This document shows positions 45,915 through 54,657 of a DNA stretch of 64,000 nucleotides, piece after piece. The position numbers and the translations under genes were made by a program. The DNA lies in contig CALAUG010000039.1 of assembly GCA_937892155.1 (NCBI GenBank), positions 40,407 to 104,406 of the forward strand, given 5' to 3'. Below the pieces are notes generated by a model. That model had not been told where the DNA came from, did not search any database, and worked only from the letters and a program-made list of their open reading frames with translations. The stretch is from an uncultured Bacteroidales bacterium (GTDB lineage: Bacteria; Bacteroidota; Bacteroidia; Bacteroidales; UBA1715). The first letter of the stretch is position 1, and the number at the start of each line of letters is the position of its first letter.

Positions 45915-45963
45915 TTGTAGGAAGACAAAAAACGGACAAACGATAAAAAAAAGGCGGATAGGA

Positions 45964-45993
45964 TTTGATTTTTGTGGTTAATTACTATCTTTG
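45964..45993 (+). promoter_or_regulatory. promoter of tRNA-Arg
   Basis: TTTG (45964-45967) and TATCTTTG (45986-45993) are separated by 18 bases, a good match to the Bacteroidota -33/-7 promoter. Transcription would start near 46000, shortly before the tRNA. Confidence 0.75.
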
Positions 45994-46010
45994 CCACACC
46001 AAAATAGGTC

Positions 46011-46087
46011 GGTCCGGTAGCTCAGCTGGATAGAGCAACAGCCTTCTAAGCTGTGGGTCATGCGTTCGAATCGCATCCGGATCACCA
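46011..46087 (+). tRNA. tRNA-Arg (anticodon TCT)
   Basis: A 77-base tRNA with encoded CCA. The acceptor GGTCCGG pairs with CCGGATC, the D arm is GCTC...GAGC, the anticodon stem ACAGC/GCTGT encloses the loop CTTCTAA (anticodon TCT), and the T arm is ATGCG TTCGAAT CGCAT. It reads AGA codons. Confidence 0.97.
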
Positions 46088-46092
46088 AGATT

Positions 46093-46125
46093 AAAAGCAC
46101 TTACAAAAATGTAGGTGCTTTTTTA
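46093..46125 (+). terminator. intrinsic terminator after tRNA-Arg
   Basis: AAAAGCACTTACA pairs with TGTAGGTGCTTTT (one G-U) around a short A-rich loop, followed by T residues. Confidence 0.85.
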
Positions 46126-46296
46126 TGGTGCAAATCGAAAAGTGATTGATTATTTATTCCCCAAAGACTGATGTAATTAAACATTATTGCATCAAAATCT
46201 AAATTTGTGGGTAATTCAAGAACTTTATATAAATGATATACCTACCAATGTATATGACTTCTATAATTTAATGTGACCAAGTTTTTGGGGCACATC
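46126..46296. other. noncoding region between tRNA-Arg and the IS relic
   Basis: About 170 AT-rich bases with no gene or recognised structure. Confidence 0.5.
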
Positions 46297-46393
46297 AATG
46301 AAATTTATTTACCAATATTTTTAGAACAAAAAGTAGGTACTTTTTGACCATTAAATAAAAACATTCAAATTTCAGGTACCGTTTTGACCATTA
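46297..46393 (+). mobile_element. relic of the IS1249-like element's transposase-end terminus
   Basis: It matches, in opposite orientation, the left end of the copy at 27126: the last codons of the transposase (ATGAAATTTATTTACCAATA for MKFIDQYF, now with TAG), then AGGTACTTTTTGACCATTA, then about 20 spaced bases and the outer GGTACCGTTTTGACCATTA. Several substitutions and one lost T mark it as old. The rest of the element is absent. Confidence 0.8.
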
Positions 46394-46517
46394 AGCAGAA
46401 AATTCATAACAGACAACTTTATCATCTTTTGTTGGTTATATGAGGTATTTTTTATACATTAGCACCCGAAAAACCGAAAGGTGAATCAATTTGTTTAACA
46501 ACTTTAAAGTATAAAAA

Positions 46518-47516
46518 ATGGTTAATTACAAAGATCTTGGCTTGGTAAACACAAAAGAAATGTTTGCTAAAGCAGTTAAAGGGGGTTATGCAATCCCAGC
46601 ATTCAACTTCAATACAATGGAGCAAATGCAAGCAATCGTTCAAGCATCAGTTGAAACAAAATCTCCTGTCATCATGCAGGTTTCTAAAGGTGCAAGAAAC
46701 TACGCTAATGGTACTATCTTACGTTACATGGCTCAAGGTGCAGTTGAATACGCAAAAGAATTGGGTATGGCTCAACCTCAAATCGTTCTTCACTTGGATC
46801 ACGGTGATAGCTTTGAACTTTGTAAAGATTGTATCGACAATGGTTTCTCTTCAGTTATGATTGATGGTTCTTCATTACCATACGAAGAAAATATCGCATT
46901 AACAAAGAAAGTTGTTGAATATGCACACAAATTCGATGTTACTGTAGAAGCTGAACTTGGCGTTTTGGCTGGTGTTGAAGACGAAGTACAAGCTGAAGAA
47001 TCTCACTATACAAAACCAGAAGAAGTTATTGATTTCGCTACTCGTACAGGTTGTGATTCATTGGCTATCTCAATCGGAACTTCTCACGGTGCATACAAAT
47101 TCAAACCTGAACAATGTACACGTGACCCAAAAACTGGTAAATTAGTTCCTCCTCCATTGGCATTCGATGTTCTTCATGCTATTGAAAAACAATTGCCAGG
47201 TTTCCCAATCGTACTTCACGGATCTTCTTCAGTTCCTCAAGACGAAGTTGATACAATCAACGCTCACGGTGGTAAATTACCAGATGCAGTTGGTATTCCA
47301 GAAGAACAATTGCGCGAAGCTTCTAAATCTGCAGTTTGTAAAATCAACATTGACTCTGACTCACGTTTGGCTATGACTGCTGCTATTCGTAAGTATTTCG
47401 ACGAAAACCCAGGTCACTTCGATCCACGTCAATACTTGAAACCAGCTCGTGAAAACATGAAGAAAATGTATATGCACAAGATTGTTAACGTTCTTGGTTC
47501 AAACGACAAAGCTTAA
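46518..47516 (+). CDS. fba: class II fructose-1,6-bisphosphate aldolase
   Basis: A 332-residue Zn-dependent aldolase that cleaves fructose-1,6-bisphosphate to dihydroxyacetone phosphate and glyceraldehyde-3-phosphate. The Zn ligands and catalytic Asp are visible: HLDHGDSFELC, VEAELGVLAGVEDE, AISIGTSHGAYKF and VLHGSSSVPQ, ending NIDSDSRLAMTAAIRKY. It stands alone with a terminator. Regular codons suggest high expression, as expected for a glycolytic gene. Confidence 0.96.
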   Translation: MVNYKDLGLVNTKEMFAKAVKGGYAIPAFNFNTMEQMQAIVQASVETKSPVIMQVSKGARNYANGTILRYMAQGAVEYAKELGMAQPQIVLHLDHGDSFELCKDCIDNGFSSVMIDGSSLPYEENIALTKKVVEYAHKFDVTVEAELGVLAGVEDEVQAEESHYTKPEEVIDFATRTGCDSLAISIGTSHGAYKFKPEQCTRDPKTGKLVPPPLAFDVLHAIEKQLPGFPIVLHGSSSVPQDEVDTINAHGGKLPDAVGIPEEQLREASKSAVCKINIDSDSRLAMTAAIRKYFDENPGHFDPRQYLKPARENMKKMYMHKIVNVLGSNDKA

Positions 47517-47540
47517 TAAAGAGTTTTTTCTAAATACTGA

Positions 47541-47572
47541 AAGAGACGTCATTTTTATGGCGTCTCTTTTTT
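47541..47572 (+). terminator. intrinsic terminator after the aldolase gene
   Basis: AGAGACGTCA and TGGCGTCTCT pair (one G-U) around a short loop, followed by a T-run. Confidence 0.88.
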
Positions 47573-47644
47573 AGTTATTAGATGACAGTTGCCTATAAAA
47601 AATTAATTCTTAATTACGAATTCATATTTGATTCATATTCTGCA

Positions 47645-47652
47645 TATTTTTG
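47645..47652 (+). promoter_or_regulatory. putative -7 element of the acetolactate decarboxylase gene
   Basis: TATTTTTG, 17 bases before the ATG at 47669, with TTTG at 47627-47630. It places the transcription start after the upstream in-frame codons and supports the ATG at 47669. Confidence 0.5.
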
Positions 47653-47668
47653 CAAAAACAATATATCT

Positions 47669-48388
47669 ATGAAAAAACTATATGTCATTTTAGTAGCTTG
47701 TATTCTATGCTCTTGTGCCGATAACGATGATGTTTTGCCTGACAGCAAAAACAACGATGTGATGTTCCAATACTCAAACATTCAATCATTGTTAGACGGC
47801 AAATATGATGGAATCTACCCTATTGCAGAATTGAAAAACCATGGTGATTTCGGGGTAGGAACCTTCGATAAAATCAACGGAGAAATGATTATCCTTGACG
47901 GCGTACTTTATCAAGCACTTGGCGATGGTTCCGTTGTTGTAGCCGACGAAAAAGGGACGACACCGTTTGCGAACATTTCGTGGTTAGACAACGATAAACA
48001 GATTCAAACAAATGAAGATTTAAACGAGACACAGCTTGGCACACTGCTTTCGGCAAACAATCCTGAAAATCAGATTTGTATGGTTCGAATTGATGGAAAT
48101 TTTCAACATATTGTTGTTAGAAGCGAACTAGCTCAACTGGAAAAACCTTACAAGCCACTTATGGAAGTTCTTGCCACAGATGAACGTCAATTCTCATACG
48201 AACAAATTGACGGAACAATCGTTGGCGTTTATTTCCCAGAGCATTTTGCAGGATTAAATTCCATTGGTTGGCATTTCCATTTTATTTCCTCCGACAAGAA
48301 AAAAGGCGGTCACGTCGTTTCACTTACACTTACAGAAAATGCTACCTGCACACTTGATTACACTAGTGAATTTAGAATGAAAGATTAG
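47669..48388 (+). CDS. budA: alpha-acetolactate decarboxylase, predicted lipoprotein
   Basis: About 239 residues from MKKLYVILVACILCSCADND, where Cys16 lies in a lipobox. The body matches acetolactate decarboxylase: LLDGKYDGIYPIAELKNHGD, FGVGTFDKINGEMIILDGVL, and the Zn-binding His residues in GWHFHFISSDKKKGGHV. The enzyme converts acetolactate to acetoin. Secreted forms are known in Bacillus/Brevibacillus; here lipid attachment would put it in the periplasm or on the outer membrane. No budB-like synthase is next to it. It is followed by another lipoprotein gene. Confidence 0.92.
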   Translation: MKKLYVILVACILCSCADNDDVLPDSKNNDVMFQYSNIQSLLDGKYDGIYPIAELKNHGDFGVGTFDKINGEMIILDGVLYQALGDGSVVVADEKGTTPFANISWLDNDKQIQTNEDLNETQLGTLLSANNPENQICMVRIDGNFQHIVVRSELAQLEKPYKPLMEVLATDERQFSYEQIDGTIVGVYFPEHFAGLNSIGWHFHFISSDKKKGGHVVSLTLTENATCTLDYTSEFRMKD

Positions 48389-48423
48389 AGAATTAAGAAT
48401 TTTTACAATAGAAAATGACTACT

Positions 48424-48759
48424 ATGAAAATAGGATTTATATCGTTACTTATTGCGCTTTGTTGTGTTGCAGTATGGGGATGTGCTCGAAGATCAATGCC
48501 TGAATCTCATCCACAACTGGTTGGAGGATATAGCGAAATGCAAAAAGTAACAGCATCTGACAAAGCCATTTTTCAAACTGCTTGTAAAGACATTGAGGAA
48601 TTACGAGGTGCCAAGCCTAAAAAAGTGCGCCGACAAGTCGTTGCTGGTATGAATTACCTATTTCAATGCAAATGCAACGGTAAAAAAATAGAGGTTTGCA
48701 TATATAAGCCACTACCAGGTCAAGGGGAACCAATAGTAACGAAGATAGTTAAAAATTAA
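48424..48759 (+). CDS. stefin/cystatin-like lipoprotein, putative cysteine protease inhibitor
   Basis: About 111 residues from MKIGFISLLIALCCVAVWGC, a lipoprotein-type signal (an ATG at 48415 adds MTT). The mature part follows the order of animal stefins: a Gly-rich N-terminus (PQLVGGYSEMQKVTASDKA), one helix, the QxVxG hairpin in RRQVVAGMNYLFQC, and the second hairpin KPLPGQGEPIVTKI. These three elements insert into papain-like protease active sites in cystatins. The resemblance is seen directly; inhibition is inferred. It lies 35 bases after the acetolactate decarboxylase gene and is probably cotranscribed. Confidence 0.8.
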   Translation: MKIGFISLLIALCCVAVWGCARRSMPESHPQLVGGYSEMQKVTASDKAIFQTACKDIEELRGAKPKKVRRQVVAGMNYLFQCKCNGKKIEVCIYKPLPGQGEPIVTKIVKN

Positions 48760-48830
48760 GAATCTATAAGAAAGTATAACTTTCACGTTTATTTTTTCCT
48801 TTCCTATATAATTTCGTCCACGTTTTTTGC

Positions 48831-48838
48831 TACTTTTG
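48831..48838 (+). promoter_or_regulatory. putative -7 element of the helicase gene
   Basis: TACTTTTG, 22 bases before the ATG at 48860. It supports that start over the upstream TTG-type start at 48827. Confidence 0.5.
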
Positions 48839-48859
48839 TCTATCACAAAACGCAAGAAA

Positions 48860-51091
48860 ATGAATTTTGACGACAACTCTTCCGCCCTACAAGTCATTCG
48901 ATTTATAAACGGAACCAGCAAATCTATTTTTTTAACTGGAAAAGCAGGAACTGGGAAAACCACTCTTTTAAAAGAAATTGTTGAGCACACGCACAAAAGT
49001 ATTGTCATTGTTGCTCCTACGGGTATTGCAGCCCTCAACGCTGGTGGCGTAACCATACATTCAATGTTTCAAATTCCGCCAGGATGCTATGCGCCGGCAT
49101 TAGATTTTGAAAATACTGAAATTTCCTTCAGCGTAATGCCACTACGCAAAATACCGAAAGAAGTTTCAAAAATGGCAGGTTGGAAACGTAACGTTCTCAG
49201 AAAAATGGATTTACTTGTCATTGACGAAGTAAGTATGTTGAGAGCCGATCTACTGGATGCCATTGACGTTGCACTCCGTTCAATAAGACGCAATAAACGT
49301 GAACCATTTGGTGGCGTACAAGTTCTATTTATCGGCGATATGCTGCAACTTCCACCAGTTGTCAAAAACGATGAATGGGAGTTTCTGAAACAATATTATA
49401 ATAGCATGTATTTTTTTGATGCTCTGGTGTTGCGAGACAATCAACCTTTGGTATTGGAACTTGAAAAAATATATCGTCAGGATGACAAACTATTTATTGA
49501 AATTTTAAACAACCTACGCAACAATATTTTCGTACAGAAAGACATTAACGAACTAAATAAACATTATCAGCCAAATTTTGAAGCGCCAAAGAAAAAGCCG
49601 TACATATTTATAACAACACACAATAAAAAAGCAGAAGCCATAAACGACGAGAAACTAAAAAAGATTAACAAGAAATCGTTGTACTACCACGCCGAAATTT
49701 CGGGCAATTTTCCCGATAATCTGTTTCCACTCAATCCTGTAATGGAACTGAAAGTCGGTGCACAGATTATGTTCATCAAAAACGACAACCAACAAGGAGA
49801 ACATTATTACAATGGAAAAATCGGCGAAATACACGACCTCACATCGGAAAAAATACAGGTGATTTTTCCTGAAACGGGTAAAATTGTAGATGTGGAAAAA
49901 TTCCAGTGGGAAAACATACGCTACACACTAGACAAAGAAACGGGACAAATCACGGAAGAAGTGCTCGGTACATTTGTCACCTATCCAATCAAATTAGCCT
50001 GGGCCGTAACCGTACACAAAAGTCAGGGACTCACATTCAAGCGGGCAATTATAGATGTTTCGGAGGCATTTGCACCTGGACAAATCTACGTTGCCCTTTC
50101 GCGTTTGGAATCACTAGAAGGATTGGTATTGTCGGAAGCCATTGTGGACGATTTTCCTGAACAAAACAAACGGGTTTTGGAATTTACCAACGACAAAAAA
50201 AATGAAAATGAACTCGACGATATATACAAGATAGAAAAACAGAAATATATAGAAAACACTGTTCTGGAAGCATACAATCTCCATTCCCTGACGGAAGATT
50301 TCAACAATCATATTGCAGACTATGCAATAGAAGACACCCGTTCTCCCCGGAAACTGTTTGCCGCACGTATCCAAGATTTGGAGCCAAAAATCAAACAAAT
50401 AGTTGAAATTGCCGACAAATTTCAAGTACAACTGCAGCAAATTATTAGAATGCATAACAACGAATATTTGCTACAACGTGTAACGGCTTCCATTGGATAC
50501 TTTACTCCCCTATTTGAAGAAATTTCCACAGAAATCTATGGAGTAATAGCCGAAGCGAACATCACCAGAGGAACGAAACAATATATTAACGACTTACAAG
50601 CACTGGAACTTCTTTTCTTTAATGCAGAACAAAAAATAAAAAAAAGCGAAAAATTACTGCAATCAATCGTTTCGGGTGGACAATTGTCAAAAGAATCGCT
50701 CAGTGTTGAAATAGATATCGAAGCTCGAAATAAAATTTTATTACAAAAAGCGATTGAAAAGCAGAAAAACGCAAGAGCACAAAAATATTTGGACCAAAAA
50801 TTAGACACAAAAGAAATTACCTATCTGATGTACTGCGAAGGAATGAACATTGCGGAAATCGCCGAAGATCGCGAATTGACCAAAGGAACAATTACAAAAC
50901 ATTTACAATATTTTGTTGCAGAAGGTGAACTTGATGTATACGATTTTGTGGAAGAAGATTTAGTGAAGAAGATCAAGAAAGTAGTCTTTTCAAATATAAA
51001 AACTATAGGAGCAATCAAAGAACAAGTTACAGAAGCAACATACGACGACATCAGATTTGTGTTAGCTGCCATGGAAGGTGGAGAGATATAA
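48860..51091 (+). CDS. Pif1/RecD-like DNA helicase with C-terminal HTH
   Basis: About 743 residues from MNFDDNSSALQVIRFINGTS. The Walker A motif is FLTGKAGTGKTTLLKEI, Walker B LLVIDEVSMLRADLLD, and later SF1B motifs include VQVLFIGDMLQLPPVV and AWAVTVHKSQGLTFKRAIID with VALSRL. These mark a Pif1/RecD-family 5'-3' helicase. The C-terminus (about residues 645-743) contains a DNA-binding helix-turn-helix (GMNIAEIAEDRELTKGTITK), an arrangement common in Bacteroidota. It probably acts in replication fork or G-quadruplex/R-loop processing, by family analogy. Confidence 0.92.
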   Translation: MNFDDNSSALQVIRFINGTSKSIFLTGKAGTGKTTLLKEIVEHTHKSIVIVAPTGIAALNAGGVTIHSMFQIPPGCYAPALDFENTEISFSVMPLRKIPKEVSKMAGWKRNVLRKMDLLVIDEVSMLRADLLDAIDVALRSIRRNKREPFGGVQVLFIGDMLQLPPVVKNDEWEFLKQYYNSMYFFDALVLRDNQPLVLELEKIYRQDDKLFIEILNNLRNNIFVQKDINELNKHYQPNFEAPKKKPYIFITTHNKKAEAINDEKLKKINKKSLYYHAEISGNFPDNLFPLNPVMELKVGAQIMFIKNDNQQGEHYYNGKIGEIHDLTSEKIQVIFPETGKIVDVEKFQWENIRYTLDKETGQITEEVLGTFVTYPIKLAWAVTVHKSQGLTFKRAIIDVSEAFAPGQIYVALSRLESLEGLVLSEAIVDDFPEQNKRVLEFTNDKKNENELDDIYKIEKQKYIENTVLEAYNLHSLTEDFNNHIADYAIEDTRSPRKLFAARIQDLEPKIKQIVEIADKFQVQLQQIIRMHNNEYLLQRVTASIGYFTPLFEEISTEIYGVIAEANITRGTKQYINDLQALELLFFNAEQKIKKSEKLLQSIVSGGQLSKESLSVEIDIEARNKILLQKAIEKQKNARAQKYLDQKLDTKEITYLMYCEGMNIAEIAEDRELTKGTITKHLQYFVAEGELDVYDFVEEDLVKKIKKVVFSNIKTIGAIKEQVTEATYDDIRFVLAAMEGGEI

Positions 51092-51189
51092 ATAATTCAC
51101 AATCAAAAATATAGAATAATTTTCAGTTAAGGATTTTGTAAATATAGGAATATTTTCTCTTAATGTCTTGCATGTAATAAAAAAACATC

Positions 51190-51197
51190 TACCTTTG
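51190..51197 (+). promoter_or_regulatory. -7 element of the lysozyme-like gene
   Basis: TACCTTTG, 28 bases before the ATG at 51225, with a TTG-containing -33-like site 18 bases upstream (51167-51171). It supports the ATG at 51225. Confidence 0.55.
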
Positions 51198-51224
51198 CCT
51201 CGTTCAAAAAACAAGGTAGCACAA

Positions 51225-51860
51225 ATGCGTACATTACTCAATATCAAAACATTACAAGTTGTTACATCCATACTTTTCTTAAGTCTTTTGCTTTGTTTCC
51301 CGCTGTCAATAAACGAAAAGCAGTTTGAGATGGCCAATATTGAAGATGTAGAACTTATTGAATTGGACTACATAAACTACCAAGACTTATATAAGAAAAT
51401 TGCAAGCATTGAGTCAAAACACAACTACGATATTGCAAACAAAATGAGAATGGTCGGTAAATATCAAGCGAGCCGGGCTGCACTTTTGGAATTTGGCTAC
51501 ACAGAAGAACAAGTTCAAAACATTTACGATTCATTCGACACTACATACACAGAAAAAGGTCATGCACGATACCATTTCAATGTAGAAACATTTCCACCAG
51601 AAGATCAGGAGCGTTTTATCCGTTGGTATATGCACCGTATGGAAACAGTTTACTTGAAAGACGTTATAGAAAAATACGTTGGAAAAACAATTAATGATGT
51701 TTATATCACACGTGCGGGTATTCTTAATGCTTCAATGTTAGGTTTTAACCACGTGGTTCGTTTTCTTGAATCGAACGGAAAAATTAATTATACACCACGA
51801 AAAGGCTATTCAATACAAGGCCGTTTAGCTTTATTTGAAAGGACTGAAATTCTTTCGTAA
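51225..51860 (+). CDS. putative lysozyme-like / peptidoglycan-lytic protein
   Basis: About 211 residues from MRTLLNIKTLQVVTSILFL, with an N-terminal membrane anchor or signal. The domain has IASIESKHNYDIANKMRMVG, with a Glu in the position of the catalytic Glu of transglycosylase-like folds, then GKYQASRAALLEFGY and YVGKTINDVYITRAGILNAS. The pattern resembles the lysozyme-like domain of certain Bacteroidota peptidoglycan-binding proteins, but the expected Gly after the Glu motif is Lys-His, so activity is uncertain. It is 20 bases from the next MFS gene and may be cotranscribed. Confidence 0.6.
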   Translation: MRTLLNIKTLQVVTSILFLSLLLCFPLSINEKQFEMANIEDVELIELDYINYQDLYKKIASIESKHNYDIANKMRMVGKYQASRAALLEFGYTEEQVQNIYDSFDTTYTEKGHARYHFNVETFPPEDQERFIRWYMHRMETVYLKDVIEKYVGKTINDVYITRAGILNASMLGFNHVVRFLESNGKINYTPRKGYSIQGRLALFERTEILS

Positions 51861-51880
51861 AGCACTTTTTCTTATCAGAA

Positions 51881-53074
51881 ATGCCCGAAGAACAAGAAAA
51901 ACTTTGGAATCGAAATTATTTAAAAGTTTGGTGCGCAAACTTCATGATATTTTTTTCATTTATGTTGCTCACACCATTGTTACCGATCTATTTGAGCGAC
52001 ACATTTCAAGCTGACAAGCATGTCATAGGCATAGTTCTTTCTGGATATACCATTATGGCACTTATTGCAAGAGCATTCAGTGGCTACATAGTTGACAGCT
52101 TTTCAAGGAAATTAGTGTTGATTATCAGTTACTTCTTATTTTTCATATTTTTTTCTGGCTACATTATTGCAGACATAGCACTTTCACTAATGTTGTTTGC
52201 AATAGTAAGGACACTACATGGTGTTCCTTTCGGTGCAGTTACAGTAGCAAACAGCACCGTTGCCATCGACGTTCTGCCATCATCACGACGAGCAGAAGGC
52301 ATTGGATATTACGGACTTAGCAACAACCTAGCAACAGCAATCAGCCCTTCTGTTGCACTTTGGATATACCAGATAACAAATAACTACAATATTATTTTTG
52401 CAACAGCGCTCATTGTTGCAGCCATTGGTCTTACAATTAATTCAACAGTGCATTTGCCTAAAAAAGAAATAGTAAAAACAAAACAAGCTATTTCATTAGA
52501 CAGATTTTTTCTTCTAAAAGGCTGGCGCGAAGCAATTTGTATGATTTGTCTTGCATTTTCGTATGGAGTAATTTCAACATACGTTGCCATTTATGGCAAA
52601 GAAGAACTTGGCATAACTGGCGGAACTGGATTTTTCTTTATGTTGCTGGCCATTGGTCTTATTTTATCGCGTTTAGTTGGAGCGCAGTCTTTACGCAAAG
52701 GAAAAGTTGCAGAAAATGCAAGTATAGGCAGTTTAATTTCGCTAGGTGGATATTTACTTTTTGCAGTTCTGCATAATGAAATTGGCTACTACGGAGCAGC
52801 ACTCATCATTGGATTGGGAAACGGACATATGTGGCCTGCTTACCAAACAATGTTTATTAATTTGGCTGAAAACTCACAACGAGGAACAGCAAACTCTTCA
52901 TTACTAGTATCTTGGGATGTTGGAGTTGGTTTGGGTATTCTTGCAGGCGGTATTTTAGCAGAATATTGCGGATATCACGAAGCATTCTGGTGCGCCTGGA
53001 TTGTCAATCTTCTTGGTGTCGTTGGATTTTTTCTTTTTGCAAAGAAACATTTTATCACCAACAAATTGCGATAA
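51881..53074 (+). CDS. MFS transporter
   Basis: A 397-residue polytopic membrane protein with 12 predicted segments. It carries the usual MFS elements: LLTPLLPIYLSD in the first helix, GYTIMALIARAFSGYIVDSF for the loop 2-3 motif, and TLHGVPFGAVTVANSTVAID with RRAEGIGYYGLSNN in the middle. Drug/sugar-phosphate specificity is not evident. The last 20 bases overlap the convergent TauE/SafE gene, and no terminator separates the pair. Confidence 0.9.
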   Translation: MPEEQEKLWNRNYLKVWCANFMIFFSFMLLTPLLPIYLSDTFQADKHVIGIVLSGYTIMALIARAFSGYIVDSFSRKLVLIISYFLFFIFFSGYIIADIALSLMLFAIVRTLHGVPFGAVTVANSTVAIDVLPSSRRAEGIGYYGLSNNLATAISPSVALWIYQITNNYNIIFATALIVAAIGLTINSTVHLPKKEIVKTKQAISLDRFFLLKGWREAICMICLAFSYGVISTYVAIYGKEELGITGGTGFFFMLLAIGLILSRLVGAQSLRKGKVAENASIGSLISLGGYLLFAVLHNEIGYYGAALIIGLGNGHMWPAYQTMFINLAENSQRGTANSSLLVSWDVGVGLGILAGGILAEYCGYHEAFWCAWIVNLLGVVGFFLFAKKHFITNKLR

Positions 53075-53783
53075 CTCCACTGATTATCATATAGATATAG
53101 ATAATCTTACGTAGTTTTTCTGAAGAAATTAGATTAAATACTTTGCTGCCCAAATATGAGCCAATAAACAAACCGGCAGCAGCTGCAAGCCATCCCCAGC
53201 CAACAAACGGAGTTAAAAATCCATTACGTGCACGAAAAACTGTCATCACAATATTAGTTAGTAAAAAATAAGCCTGACAAATAGCCATATACCGTTCCTT
53301 TGTTGACGAAGATGCAAGAAAATAAATAACAGCTGGCGGACCGTGCATACCGAACAATCCACCCATTACACCACTCAGCGCACCCATAGAAACCTGCAAG
53401 GTTTTGGTTGGTTTGACTTGTAACTGCGGACTCACGAATAGAAAATACAATCCTAACAATATTAGGACAATACCCAACAAAATTTTTAAAATTGAATCAG
53501 TTGCCTGAGCAACAAATTGTATGGCAAAAAATGAAAATACAGTAAACGAAAGAGAGATAACAATCAACTGCTTCCAATCGACATATTTATATAAAAAAAT
53601 TAAAACCCACAGAGATTGTGCTGCCGAAAGCAAACCAGACAATGTAGTTGCCTCGCCATACGAAGGACAGAAATACGGCAACATTGTCATGATAAAAACG
53701 CCAAAACCGAACCCACACACACGCTGAACAAAACTAGCTCCTACGCTCAACAATGTTAATGCAAGTATGACAAATGCGGACAT
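53055..53783 (-). CDS. TauE/SafE family sulfite/anion exporter-like permease
   Basis: A 242-residue membrane protein with about eight hydrophobic segments and the TauE/SafE pattern: a N-terminal GASFVQRVCGFGFGVFIMTM, then VMGGLFGMHGPPAVIYFLAS, and GWGWLAAAAGLFIGSYLGSK near the end. Members move sulfite, sulfonates or other anions; substrate unknown. It begins one base after the preceding lipoprotein's stop, so it is the last gene of a five-gene leftward operon. Confidence 0.88.
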   Translation of the reverse strand: MSAFVILALTLLSVGASFVQRVCGFGFGVFIMTMLPYFCPSYGEATTLSGLLSAAQSLWVLIFLYKYVDWKQLIVISLSFTVFSFFAIQFVAQATDSILKILLGIVLILLGLYFLFVSPQLQVKPTKTLQVSMGALSGVMGGLFGMHGPPAVIYFLASSSTKERYMAICQAYFLLTNIVMTVFRARNGFLTPFVGWGWLAAAAGLFIGSYLGSKVFNLISSEKLRKIIYIYMIISGVIAICW

Positions 53784-54641
53784 TTATTCCTCTATAAAAT
53801 CAAGCCAGAAACAACGTTCAATTTTTTTACTTACAGCAGTATCGCTTATTACGGTTGTTAGTACCTCCAAACCGTTCTCATCGGAAAATAACTCAGCAGT
53901 ATTATTTTTACTGTCTGTAAACTGGTAATATTTATTAGATCTAGAACCTTGCAAATCCAACGTCCCATACATCAACGCCATAGGTTTTCCTTTTAAATCC
54001 GATTGTCTATCAAATAATGCCAACCGATATTGTCCATTTCCCGATTCCGAATTCTCTTTATCAATACGGGCAATAGATTTGTCATTTTTACAATAATACA
54101 CATCGACAGGCAACCAATTTCCCTGCAACGAAACGTCAAGACTCATCAATTCTTCCTTAATCAATGAATCACGCAAAGTTTTAAAGTACTTTGATTTATA
54201 ATTTACCGCCGTAATATATTTTTCATCTGAAGACCACAACATACCATTGTCAAACATATAGCCACGCCAACCTGCTTCAAACCATCCTTGAACCTTCGCC
54301 TGAATCATCTGATGACGAACATCTTCATCGAAAAATTTAGAGAATTTTTTCACAAAATCAACTGAATCCTCTATTGAAGGAACAGGATATTCAAATTCTA
54401 TAGGATACAAAAAATACGATGCCGCTTTTGATGATTCCGCATTAATCAACAATTCCGTCACTTGCAAAAGATGTTTTTGAACAACATTTAAGGAATCACC
54501 TATAAGATTTGTTTCCGTCGTAACAACAGGATCTATATCTATAGGCATTTTTGCATCTCTGCTGGAATGTTTTGAAGAACCAGAACATGCTACACAACAA
54601 CACAACACAAATAGATACACTGTATTTAGCAGCTTCTTCAT
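53784..54641 (-). CDS. hypothetical lipoprotein in a partner-switching operon
   Basis: A 285-residue predicted lipoprotein with signal peptide MKKLLNTVYLFVLCCCVACS and lipobox VAC. I recognise no family. Features include EFEYPVPSIEDSVDFVKKFS and YPIEF motifs, an FNTF2-like-looking stretch (DVRHQMIQAKVQGWFEAGWR) and NYKSKYFKTLRDSLIKE. Its gene follows the STAS gene by 16 bases and abuts TauE/SafE. By position it could be an output or sensor of that operon, which is inference. Confidence 0.7.
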   Translation of the reverse strand: MKKLLNTVYLFVLCCCVACSGSSKHSSRDAKMPIDIDPVVTTETNLIGDSLNVVQKHLLQVTELLINAESSKAASYFLYPIEFEYPVPSIEDSVDFVKKFSKFFDEDVRHQMIQAKVQGWFEAGWRGYMFDNGMLWSSDEKYITAVNYKSKYFKTLRDSLIKEELMSLDVSLQGNWLPVDVYYCKNDKSIARIDKENSESGNGQYRLALFDRQSDLKGKPMALMYGTLDLQGSRSNKYYQFTDSKNNTAELFSDENGLEVLTTVISDTAVSKKIERCFWLDFIEE

Positions 54642-54657
54642 TAGTATTATACAAAAA

